Both the position numbers and the translations under genes were made by a program. This document shows, one piece after another, positions 8,291-16,416 of a stretch of 64,000 nucleotides of DNA. The notes beneath the pieces are model-generated. The model worked only from the letters and a program-made list of their open reading frames with translations. It was not told the origin of the DNA and ran no database searches. This DNA comes from JAHFDS01 sp964593795 (GTDB lineage: Bacteria > Myxococcota_A > Polyangia > JAHFDS01), in assembly GCA_964593795.1 (NCBI GenBank), contig CAZQJC010000371.1:1-64000 (forward strand), in the 5' to 3' direction. Every line of letters begins with the position of its first letter. Positions within the stretch are counted from its first letter, which is position 1.

Positions 8291-9578
8291 GCGCACCTGG
8301 GTGAGCTACCTGCGCGTGAGCACGCCCGACCAGGCGGAGCGAGAGCTGTCACTGCCGGCGCAGCGCCACGCGGTGAACGCGTACGCCGCGCAGCACGGCC
8401 TCGCCCTCGCGGGCGAGTACGTCGAGGAGGGCGCGTCGGGCACGTCGGCAAACCGCCCGGTGTTCAGGCGAATGCTCGACGCCGTGCACAGCCCAGGCAG
8501 CGACATCTGCGGAATCCTCGTGCACCACACGTCGCGGTTCACGCGCGACGCCACGCTTGCTCGCGTGCTCAAAGGCAAGCTGCGGAAGGCCGGCGTGCGC
8601 GTGGTCTCGGTTTCGCAGGAGACCCACGATGATCCCGTTGGCCAGCTCATCGAGGGTGTATTCGAGTGCATCGATCAGTACGAGTCGGAGATGAACGGCA
8701 TGCGCACCGCGGCCGCGATGCGCGAGTCCGTGCGACAGGGCTACTTCCCGGGCGCGGCGCCGCCGTTCGGGTACCGCGTCGAGAAGGTCACACTTCGACC
8801 GGGTGTTGAGCGCGGAGTCCTCGTCGTCGACGGGACGGAGGCTGCGGTCGTGCGTGAGGTCTTCCAGCGTTACGTCGCGGACAACGGCGCCAAGAGCGTC
8901 GCTCGCTCGCTCAACCGCGACGGCATCCGCTACCGGCATGATCGTCCCTGGAGCCGCGAGCTGGTCTTGAAGGTGCTCGACGAGCCCGCCGTCGCGGGGA
9001 CGTACTACTGGGGCAAGCACGAGCCGCGCACGCATCGGCGGCGCGCACGCAGCGAGTGGCTGGCCCTGCCTGTGCCTGCGATCGTGGATCCGCGCGTGCA
9101 CGAGGTCGTGACGGCGCTTCGCTCGCAGCGAAAGCCCGAGCGCCGTCCCGGCCGCGTTGCGGCACCGACGCACGTGCTCTCCGGCCTCATCCACTGCGCG
9201 CGCTGCGGCGCGAGCTACCAGCTCGAGACCTCCGGCAAGCGCGTCGGCGACGAGGTGTACCGCTATCGCTACTACAACTGCCGCACGGCCTGCCGTATCG
9301 GACGCGAGGCGTGCCCCGGCTTCCGCATCCCTGCCGAGGTGCTAGATCGCGCCGTGCTCGAGCACCTCGCCGAGGTGATCTGCGCGGAGGCCCGCTGTCA
9401 TGCGGTCGCCGCGGAACGCGGGGCGGATCCCGGGACGTTTCGTCGCTCGTGGACTTCGCTCGTACTCGCCGGCGGCGCCGTGAGCCGCAGCTACCTCCGC
9501 CACCTGGTCGATCGGATCGACGTCGGCCAGAACGAGATCGCGATCCGTGGCCGCCGAGCGCCGCAGTCAACCGGTTAG
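8277..9578 (+). CDS. Large serine recombinase
   Basis: A 433-residue site-specific recombinase. The N-terminal resolvase domain has the nucleophile Ser15 in YLRVSTPDQ, with the supporting arginines in TSRFTRD. A recombinase domain follows (PPFGYRVEK, then VVREVFQRYVADNGAKSVAR), then a zinc ribbon (HCARCGASYQ at about 305-314, later CRTACRIGREACPGF). The C-terminal coiled-coil part is shorter than usual for phage-type integrases (about 450-550 residues), so it resembles transposon-type large serine recombinases. It is probably the integrase of the surrounding island. The 3' end is partly duplicated downstream. Confidence 0.9.
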   Translation: MSTGRRTWVSYLRVSTPDQAERELSLPAQRHAVNAYAAQHGLALAGEYVEEGASGTSANRPVFRRMLDAVHSPGSDICGILVHHTSRFTRDATLARVLKGKLRKAGVRVVSVSQETHDDPVGQLIEGVFECIDQYESEMNGMRTAAAMRESVRQGYFPGAAPPFGYRVEKVTLRPGVERGVLVVDGTEAAVVREVFQRYVADNGAKSVARSLNRDGIRYRHDRPWSRELVLKVLDEPAVAGTYYWGKHEPRTHRRRARSEWLALPVPAIVDPRVHEVVTALRSQRKPERRPGRVAAPTHVLSGLIHCARCGASYQLETSGKRVGDEVYRYRYYNCRTACRIGREACPGFRIPAEVLDRAVLEHLAEVICAEARCHAVAAERGADPGTFRRSWTSLVLAGGAVSRSYLRHLVDRIDVGQNEIAIRGRRAPQSTG

Positions 9579-9639
9579 CAACCCCTGTCAACCAGTTCGC
9601 CTCGGATTCACTGGTGGGAGAACGAGATCGCGATCCGTG
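9529..9639 (+). repeat. Duplicated 3' fragment of the recombinase gene
   Basis: The 21-mer beginning AGAACGAGATCGCGATCC occurs at 9529-9549 (recombinase coding end, NEIAIR) and again at 9619-9639 (non-coding, still translating as ENEIAIRAR). Between them GTCAACCGGTT and GTCAACCAGTT form a second, shorter direct repeat. This looks like the leftover tail of a related recombinase gene, or a trace of an insertion next to the integrase. Confidence 0.6.
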
Positions 9640-9681
9640 CCCGCACAACCGGAGCGAGGGTCAGCGAATACGAAAAGAAAA

Positions 9682-9708
9682 CGCGCCGTTGGTGGACGGC
9701 GCGCTTTC
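9682..9708. terminator. Bidirectional intrinsic terminator
   Basis: Arms CGCGCCGT (9682-9689) and ACGGCGCG (9696-9703) pair perfectly around a 6-base loop. Leftward, the stem is followed by TTTTCTTTTC, a strong U tract, so it should end the long leftward operon whose last gene stops at 9910. Rightward the tract is CTTTCT, weaker, so it may also serve the recombinase gene. Confidence 0.75.
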
Positions 9709-9740
9709 TCCCACTACCGAGGTTCTCTGCTCCCCGGATG

Positions 9741-9806
9741 GACCCACAAGGCGAACCCAGTCTCCAGGGCAGTCTCCAGAGTCTCCTGGAGACTCGCGGA
9801 GTTACG
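9741..9806. repeat. 66-bp dispersed repeat, copy 2
   Basis: Second copy of the repeat at 4568-4633, same orientation, with the same internal AGTCTCCAG/CTGGAGACT hairpin. As with copy 1, it lies between the last gene of a leftward operon and its terminator. The two copies bracket the Rpn and serine-recombinase island (about 5.1 kb). The remaining bases of 9579-9909 hold no supported gene. Confidence 0.75.
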
Positions 9807-9909
9807 TACAAGAGGGGCAGCTCGGCCACCGAGACGAGGTCTCCTAGATCGAGCGGGGGCGGCGCGTCGCGATGCGGAGCGGCCTCCGAACGCCGCGTTC
9901 GCGCATGGC

Positions 9910-12900
9910 TCAGTCAAGATCGGCACCCGTGACCTGGACCAAGTTCGCGCCCGCGCCTTCCGCCAGGTACGTGTTCAACGCGAAGGCGACGAGCGACATG
10001 TGGTGGAGCGCGGGCGGTACATCCACGTGGAGGTGCACTCGCCATAGCGGCTTCGCGCCGAGAGACGCGAGCCGAGCGTCGAGCTGTCGAACGAGCTTCG
10101 CGAAGACGTCGGCCCACGAGGAGCCGGGGCGCAGGGGAGCGACTTCGGGGGCCATCGGGTCAACGGCCATGAGAGCGAGCAACAGCTCGCAGGCGTCCCT
10201 GTACGGCGTGCCGTAGCGCCGAGCCACCGTCTGGCGTTCATCGTCAGAGGAGATGCTGGTTGGAATGCGACCGAGAAGGTTCTGCAATGAACGTCGACAC
10301 TGTCCGATGACAAGCGCTGCGCCACCGGGAAGTGAGGAAAGAGTTTCCATGAAGCTAGGATGCCTCCAGGCAGCGTTGCCCAACGCCCGCATCGTGAGCC
10401 CTGCCAACGCCCCATCGAACGTGTCCACGCTGCTATGACGCCGGAGGCGATCAAGCAGTCGGTGCAGGAGCTTGGCGCGCTCGCCGACACCATCCCCGAC
10501 AAGGTTCGCGAGCATGCCCGATGTCTTCCGGTAGAGAGGAACCGGCGCGGCGCCGGTCACCGGCACTCGCTCATCTCCTGCCTCATCATCGAGTTGAAGG
10601 AGCCGGTCCACGACCCCAGGCGGCGCATCTTCGTGAAGGAGCGCCAGCACTTCGAGAGCGCGCGGCATGTCGCGAACGCTGAGTTTGGCCGGCACCGCGT
10701 CCAGCAACTGCCTGCAGAACGTAGGGAAGATGCGCTGCACGCCAGCCGGAGCGGTCGCGAGGCTTCGCCCCTCCGACCAGCACGCGCGCGTCACACCGAA
10801 AAGCCGTTTGGCGTATACCTCATCGGAGAGGCGGTGGATCGAGCTCGCAGCATCGAGAAGTCTCGCCTCGTCGCCGTCGCGCCAGGGCACTCTTTCGCGT
10901 GCCAGGGGTTCGCGGGTCCGCGTCGTCGTCGCCGCTTCGCCTCCCTTGATCCATTTGGCTTCCACCCTGGCGAACGGAGCATCGTCCGGCGACGCCGGCT
11001 CCACGGCAAGCACGTAGCTGTTGTCGAGTCCGTACCGGTAGGAGAGCCGCAATCTTGCCCGGACATCGTGGTCAAGAGGAAACGCGGGCGATTCGAGCCG
11101 CGCCTCCCACGCGACCGGCCGGCGTCCCTGGCGACCGACGAGCAGCGGGAAGGAGAACCACCGGTGCCCTCGCGCCAGCGTCAGTGTCTCCGGGACCGTG
11201 AACTCCTTGGCCGCACCGAGGAACGGGTCGACAAACGTCCCTCGCTCGAGCAGCGGGAGTTCACCGAAGTGGCCGTCGCGGACGACTTCGAGGGACAACT
11301 CGGGAAGCCACTCGCGCCACGTCGGCGATCCAGTGTCAAGTCGGAGCAAGCACTCACGCGCTCCACGCGCCAAGTCATGAGGCAGGGCGAAGGTGCGCCG
11401 AAGCAACCATCTAGTGAGCAACGGCACGTTCGACCGCGGCTGACCGTGCTGCACGGGAGCTACCCGCCGAGCCTCAAGCCCGTTCTTCCCCCTTGCGAAC
11501 TCGCACTCAACCGCTAGCCCCGGAGCCAGCGTGACTCCGCGGAAAGCGCGAGCCACGTTGATGTGGAAGAAAACGTCTACGCCGAGCGCATCCAGGGTGA
11601 GAAAGCCGAAGCCCCTGTCTGCATTGAACGTCTTGATTCGTGCGGTCTGTGTTCCTTGGTGGAACCGGTCGTGGGAGCAAGGGCCACCGATGAGCAGCGC
11701 CCGAGGGCTCTCGAGCTGCGCAAGTGCGTCCATCACGCTCCGATCGAGTCGTTCCACCCATCGCGCCACTTCGTCGTCGAACCATGCGGGGTCCTCGATG
11801 AACTCCACGACATCGGGCATCGCTCGCTGGCTCGATGGCACTTGCACGAAGAGCGATCCGCCGCGCGCGACAAGAGCACCGATCTTTCCGCTGCGAAGGA
11901 GGTCCTCGACCACGCGCTCCTGGACGTCGGGAGCCAGCGAGCTCAGCTCACGCTCAACAAGCATCCGCGCGTAGGCGCCGAGCACATGAGGCCAACCGAG
12001 CATTTCCAACTGCTCGTCGGGAGGGAGCGGCGGTTTGCGCTCCCAGTAGATTCCGCGCGACGATGGATGTGCCTGCTCGAGCCTCTTGTCATGGCGGGCG
12101 GTCAGCGCGGTCAGTGAGACGTCGGCGAACTCCGTGTCGACGACGACCACCGTCGCACCCGGGCGGGGTCCGCGCTCACCTGCCGCCGACGCCCAGGACA
12201 TCGCGGCCGCGACGCTCCTCCACACCGGAACCGGGCGATGGAACGAGCCCCCGAACGCGCCTCGCAGGCTGCGCTGCGAGAACTCATCGACGGCATCGGG
12301 GACGGCGTAGGCGACCCTTGCATCGGTCGGCACCTGAAGTTCTGACGCGAGATTCTTCAGCAAGCGGTCCGTCGCCAAGGCGAGCATCCCTGCGTCGTCC
12401 TGCTCGCTCGCGTCCAGGACGTCGCCGGTGGCTCGCAGCGAACGACCGGCAGCGCCGAGGACAAACTCTCGGTCCGTGCGTCCCTCAAGCCAGTCGACGC
12501 CACCAGCCTCGCCCGGCACCTCGAGCGCCAAGACCCACGACGCCGACACCGGAGGCAGGCCCTGCTCCGCGCTGACGTGGACCGAGGCGGTGCCAAGCTC
12601 GATGCCGAGCCTAGCGTCGTCCGCGAGTACTACAGCTTTGTGCTCTCGGCGCTCGGCGTTGGGGTTCACATTGCAGCGCTGGAGGATCTGCCGAGCAATC
12701 TGCGTGGCGAGGGGCGTCAGCCCGGACAGGTCGGCGAACGCGCGGTCCGCCCCACGAAGCGAGGTCTCCAGGCCCTCGATCGCGATACCGATCCCACGCT
12801 GAGGCTGGAGCCGTTCCGAGGTGGGCCGCACCTCGAAGGCGAGCGCAGAGACCGACTCCTCCACGAGGAGCCCTCGCCCGCCCAAGCTGCCAACATGGGC

Positions 12901-13971
12901 GAGGATGAACTCCCCCTCCAACGAGAGGCGGATGCGGAACGCCGCGTCGTTGTGCCCGCTGGGCAACACCAAGAAGTGGAGCGGCGGGTTCAGAAACCAG
13001 TCGGCACCGACCGTCTCGGCGCCCAGCACCTCGACTCCGAGGTGGTGCTCGTCGCCTAGTCCCGTGAGCACGCGGCCCAGTGTCTCCGCGACCACCACCC
13101 GCTCACCGGTCACGAGCTGCGCCGCGACCATCCAGCAGAGCAGGACGCGGGTGCGCTCGATGGTGTCGTGCCAGGACTCGCGCAGTGCCTCCTCATCGTC
13201 GCGCAGCCACTTCCATGCGCAAAACACGCGCGAGTAGTGGGGGTCACTCAGCAAGACGTTGTTGGGCTGCAGGCGTGTCAGCGTCGGGACCTTGGCGAGC
13301 TCGGACCGTCGCATCCGCTCATCGCAGAGGCGAACGCACTCCTCCAGCCGACGCACACGCTTTACATCTTCCGTCGTCCCATCGTAGGCGTCTCTGTTGT
13401 CCAACCGGGCGCTGGCGCGCCGAACGAGAATCTTGGCGAACGACCGAAGGAGCCGGTTCTCGGTCGTGTCGACGGACACGTCGCGCTTCACGCCCAGCGC
13501 ATGGGTGCGGCCCGAGAGCTTCTCGCGAATGTTCCTTCCAGGCTGTCGGGCAAGCCACGCCATCGATCGGGTGTCGACCTCGCGAAGCTGATGGAACGGG
13601 AGCTGCTCGTGGGTCCTGACGGTTCGATGGCGATGCCGGTCGAGCAAGTGCTCGAGGGAGTCCGCGGTGAACTCGGTGGCGACGAGGAGGCGATCGCGCG
13701 GAAACGGCCGACTCCCCTTCGAGGTGGCGCTTCGAACTTCGCGCAGGATCTCCGTGAGAGGTCTCGGGAGAGGGTCGCCTGTGCGCGGATCGCGGTGGGC
13801 GATCGTGGCGAACACGTGCTCCGCGACCTGGTGGGAGATCCACCAAGCCGCCTCCACGGTCGGCGCGCTGGACGCCGCCAAAGCGTCCAACTCGTCGAAC
13901 TGCGGGATCGGCGGCGGCAGCGCCGCCGTCTTGGGAGCGGCGCGGTCGCGCGCCGCGCGCGCCTTCTTCAT
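9910..13971 (-). CDS. Giant DUF2357-like / Hsp70-like / cold-shock domain protein
   Basis: A 1,353-residue protein starting at ATG 13971, overlapping the AAA gene by 4 bases. Residues about 40-300 are all-helical and contain VDTTENRLLRSFAKILV, typical of DUF2357/McrC-associated proteins. Residues about 445-770 follow an Hsp70/actin-type ATPase: GIELGTAS (phosphate-1, 456-463), VAYAVPDAVDEFSQRSL, VVVVDTEFADVSL (phosphate-2 site lacking the usual GGGT), and LLIGGP (adenosine motif). Residues about 776-838 are a cold-shock domain with the RNA-binding motifs RGFGFLT and VFFHI. The last 500 residues are unassigned. It is probably a nucleic-acid-binding scaffold for the McrB-like motor. The domain combination is unusual. 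Confidence 0.8.
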   Translation of the reverse strand: MKKARAARDRAAPKTAALPPPIPQFDELDALAASSAPTVEAAWWISHQVAEHVFATIAHRDPRTGDPLPRPLTEILREVRSATSKGSRPFPRDRLLVATEFTADSLEHLLDRHRHRTVRTHEQLPFHQLREVDTRSMAWLARQPGRNIREKLSGRTHALGVKRDVSVDTTENRLLRSFAKILVRRASARLDNRDAYDGTTEDVKRVRRLEECVRLCDERMRRSELAKVPTLTRLQPNNVLLSDPHYSRVFCAWKWLRDDEEALRESWHDTIERTRVLLCWMVAAQLVTGERVVVAETLGRVLTGLGDEHHLGVEVLGAETVGADWFLNPPLHFLVLPSGHNDAAFRIRLSLEGEFILAHVGSLGGRGLLVEESVSALAFEVRPTSERLQPQRGIGIAIEGLETSLRGADRAFADLSGLTPLATQIARQILQRCNVNPNAERREHKAVVLADDARLGIELGTASVHVSAEQGLPPVSASWVLALEVPGEAGGVDWLEGRTDREFVLGAAGRSLRATGDVLDASEQDDAGMLALATDRLLKNLASELQVPTDARVAYAVPDAVDEFSQRSLRGAFGGSFHRPVPVWRSVAAAMSWASAAGERGPRPGATVVVVDTEFADVSLTALTARHDKRLEQAHPSSRGIYWERKPPLPPDEQLEMLGWPHVLGAYARMLVERELSSLAPDVQERVVEDLLRSGKIGALVARGGSLFVQVPSSQRAMPDVVEFIEDPAWFDDEVARWVERLDRSVMDALAQLESPRALLIGGPCSHDRFHQGTQTARIKTFNADRGFGFLTLDALGVDVFFHINVARAFRGVTLAPGLAVECEFARGKNGLEARRVAPVQHGQPRSNVPLLTRWLLRRTFALPHDLARGARECLLRLDTGSPTWREWLPELSLEVVRDGHFGELPLLERGTFVDPFLGAAKEFTVPETLTLARGHRWFSFPLLVGRQGRRPVAWEARLESPAFPLDHDVRARLRLSYRYGLDNSYVLAVEPASPDDAPFARVEAKWIKGGEAATTTRTREPLARERVPWRDGDEARLLDAASSIHRLSDEVYAKRLFGVTRACWSEGRSLATAPAGVQRIFPTFCRQLLDAVPAKLSVRDMPRALEVLALLHEDAPPGVVDRLLQLDDEAGDERVPVTGAAPVPLYRKTSGMLANLVGDGVGERAKLLHRLLDRLRRHSSVDTFDGALAGLTMRALGNAAWRHPSFMETLSSLPGGAALVIGQCRRSLQNLLGRIPTSISSDDERQTVARRYGTPYRDACELLLALMAVDPMAPEVAPLRPGSSWADVFAKLVRQLDARLASLGAKPLWRVHLHVDVPPALHHMSLVAFALNTYLAEGAGANLVQVTGADLD

Positions 13972-16400
13972 TCGGCGTTCTCCAGGTACCTCGCGCTGTT
14001 CCAGACGAACGCGCCGTGTCCCACACGGCATGCGATGTCGAAGTCGTCCGACAGCCCAAGACCCATGTCGGCGCTGTCGAGCTGCTTGCGGATGGGGTCG
14101 AGGCAGTTGCGCTTCGAGTCGCCGGTGGTCTCGATACCCCGGAGCTTCGGCATCACCTTGAGGACGAGTTGGTCCTCGTAGGCACGCCGCAACGTGCGCT
14201 GGAGCGCGTCCGCATCCTGGCGCGCGCGCGCGTCGATCACCTCGGGGTGGTTCGCCATGTAGTACTCGACCGACTGCCAGACGCGGTGACCGAGCGCGCG
14301 GCCCACGTATTCGAGCCGCGAGTTGATCTCCTGGAGCCCTTCCTTGAACGGCTTAAGCTCGTCCGACGTGAACGGAGAACGAAGCTGCAGCCACTCGCGC
14401 CATGCGCTCTCCGCGAGCAACGGCGACTCCGGGCCGAGGGTGACCTCCGTGCGGCTGTGAAGCTCACGCGGACGCGGGAAGTACAGCAGGTTCGAACGGT
14501 CAACGACCTTGTCGGACAGAGCCTTGGTCGTCTCGTCCTCGTTCATCGTGCCCACCCAGAGCACGTTCCGACCGAGGCGCAGCGGGTACGGCGGCATGCC
14601 GGCACCGAGGTCGATGTCGAGCGTGATGTCTCGACTCTCGCCACGACGCTGCTCGAGTCGGCTGAGCAGGTCGCTGAAGTACTGCTCCACGTGAGCGAGG
14701 TTCATCTCGTCGAGCAAGACCAACAAGAGCCGGTCCGAGAGCCCGTGCTTGTAGGTCTCGTGGTCACGCTCGTGCTGGGCCTGCACCAGCGCACGGAGGA
14801 CCGTCGTCGCGTTGAATCTGTTGTCGACCGAGTTGAAGAAGCCGAACAACGACTGCGGGCTGTCCCAGTTCGGCTGGACCGCGAGCGAGAGGAACCCGAG
14901 CCCGCCGAAGCGCGAGTAGAGCCGAGGAAGCTCCGACTTGCCGGTGCCGCTCACGCCGGCGAGCACCGTCAACGGTGACAGCTCCGCGGCCTTGAGCGAC
15001 GTGTGGAAGGCGTGGACCAGGCGCTTCGGGAAGCGCATGCCGCTGCTCTCGCACGCGGCCACGATACCGCTGAGCCAGTCGAGCTCCTTCGGCGTGCTGC
15101 CCTCGGTGCGCTTGAAGTCCGTCCTCCACGGCTCCTCGATGGCCCCAACACGCGCGTCCCGCTCCTCGGGGCGCTCGTACAGGGCACGCATCCGGTCGAC
15201 GTCGGCCTTGTACTTCTCCATCTCTCCGCCGAGCACCTCGAGTCGGCGCTCCGCGACCTCGCGACGTTCCCGTTGCTGCTCGAGATCAGCAACGCCGGTG
15301 AGCCAGCGGCTCTGCTCAGCCTTGAGCTGCGTGATCTCACGAACCAACCGGTCTCGTTCAGCCGCCCAGACACGCTCCTGCTCTTGCAGGGTGACCAAGA
15401 GCTCCTTGTCGCTTGCGCTCGGGCGACGGAGCAGCTCCTTCTCGACGTCGCTGATCTTCTTCGCCTGCTGCGCGATGCGCTTCTCGATCTCGGCGGGGTC
15501 GTCCCCGAACCGCGCCAAGAGGTCGCGCGACGCAGCCAACTGTGACTCGAGCGAGATGACCAAGTCGCGGTCCCGTCTGTAATCCTCACGCAGCGCGTCC
15601 AACTGGCGCTCCAGCGCCGCCACCTGGTCGCGAGCTCTCTCCTCGATGGACCGCTCGATACCCGCGCGGTACCCGGCGAGGTCCTCCTCCTTCCAACGCA
15701 GGTCGCCGAGTCCGCGGCGAAGCTCGGCCTCCAGGTCAGCGAGGCGAACTCGCTCTCGCTCGATCTCGTCAAGCGCGGCCTGCTGCTCCTTGGCGAAGCG
15801 CGCTCGCTGGTCAGAAAGCACAGCATCCTGTGCAGCGCCTTCGGTAGCGAGCTTCGCGAGGTGACGCTTTCGATCCGCCTCGATCTCGGCATCGAGAGCC
15901 TCGATTCGGGTTCGCCGCTCGTCGGCGAGCCGCTTCTCAAGGTCTTCGACCCCCTTCAATCGAGCCGCGTCGAACTCGGCCTGGAGGCGCTCCACCTCGG
16001 CCCGCAGCGACGCGTGCGCCTTGGTGAGAGCGCCGAGCGCTTCACGGTTCTTGGTGGCGAACCCTTCGCTCGCCTCGATCTCTCGCTGAGCCAGGTCACG
16101 AGAGCGCGCTTCGAGGACACTCTCCGTCTCTGCCACCTGCTTCTGGCGCTTCGCGAGATCGGCGAGGTCACGCTGAGCCTTCGTCTTCGCGGCCTCGACT
16201 TCCGCCTCACGCTCCTTGAGCGCCCCGGCTTGGCCCTTGACCTGCCGCTCGCGCTCCTTCATCGCCTGCTCACGTACAGTCAGGGACTGCTCGCGCGCGT
16301 CGAGTTGCTGGAGGCGCGCCGCCGCGTCCACGTCGAGCGCATTGGCAGCACTCGTCTGGCTGGCGTCGACGGTGGTAGCTTCTTGGTTTGGGCCGCTCAT
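13968..16400 (-). CDS. McrB-like AAA ATPase with long coiled coil
   Basis: An 810-residue protein. Residues about 20-435 are an almost unbroken heptad coiled coil rich in E, R, K and Q. An AAA_5/McrB-type motor follows: Walker A GVSGTGKS (about 482-489), Walker B LLLVLLDEMN (about 552-561), and sensor motif VGTMNEDET (about 612-620). McrB-type motors power DNA translocation for a nuclease partner; here no McrC gene is present and the downstream DUF2357-like protein may take its place. ATG 16400 has GAGGAG upstream; a longer frame upstream has no such site. The coiled coil suggests a rod-like sensor or tether. Confidence 0.85.
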   Translation of the reverse strand: MSGPNQEATTVDASQTSAANALDVDAAARLQQLDAREQSLTVREQAMKERERQVKGQAGALKEREAEVEAAKTKAQRDLADLAKRQKQVAETESVLEARSRDLAQREIEASEGFATKNREALGALTKAHASLRAEVERLQAEFDAARLKGVEDLEKRLADERRTRIEALDAEIEADRKRHLAKLATEGAAQDAVLSDQRARFAKEQQAALDEIERERVRLADLEAELRRGLGDLRWKEEDLAGYRAGIERSIEERARDQVAALERQLDALREDYRRDRDLVISLESQLAASRDLLARFGDDPAEIEKRIAQQAKKISDVEKELLRRPSASDKELLVTLQEQERVWAAERDRLVREITQLKAEQSRWLTGVADLEQQRERREVAERRLEVLGGEMEKYKADVDRMRALYERPEERDARVGAIEEPWRTDFKRTEGSTPKELDWLSGIVAACESSGMRFPKRLVHAFHTSLKAAELSPLTVLAGVSGTGKSELPRLYSRFGGLGFLSLAVQPNWDSPQSLFGFFNSVDNRFNATTVLRALVQAQHERDHETYKHGLSDRLLLVLLDEMNLAHVEQYFSDLLSRLEQRRGESRDITLDIDLGAGMPPYPLRLGRNVLWVGTMNEDETTKALSDKVVDRSNLLYFPRPRELHSRTEVTLGPESPLLAESAWREWLQLRSPFTSDELKPFKEGLQEINSRLEYVGRALGHRVWQSVEYYMANHPEVIDARARQDADALQRTLRRAYEDQLVLKVMPKLRGIETTGDSKRNCLDPIRKQLDSADMGLGLSDDFDIACRVGHGAFVWNSARYLENAE

Positions 16401-16416
16401 GGTGTTGGGGTTCTCC

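Noticed and set aside
4568..9806. 66-bp repeats as attL/attR of the serine recombinase
   Set aside because: Serine integrases normally leave only a very short shared core; a long near-identical repeat argues for another mechanism or a repeat family. Kept as a finding, not as an attachment-site call.
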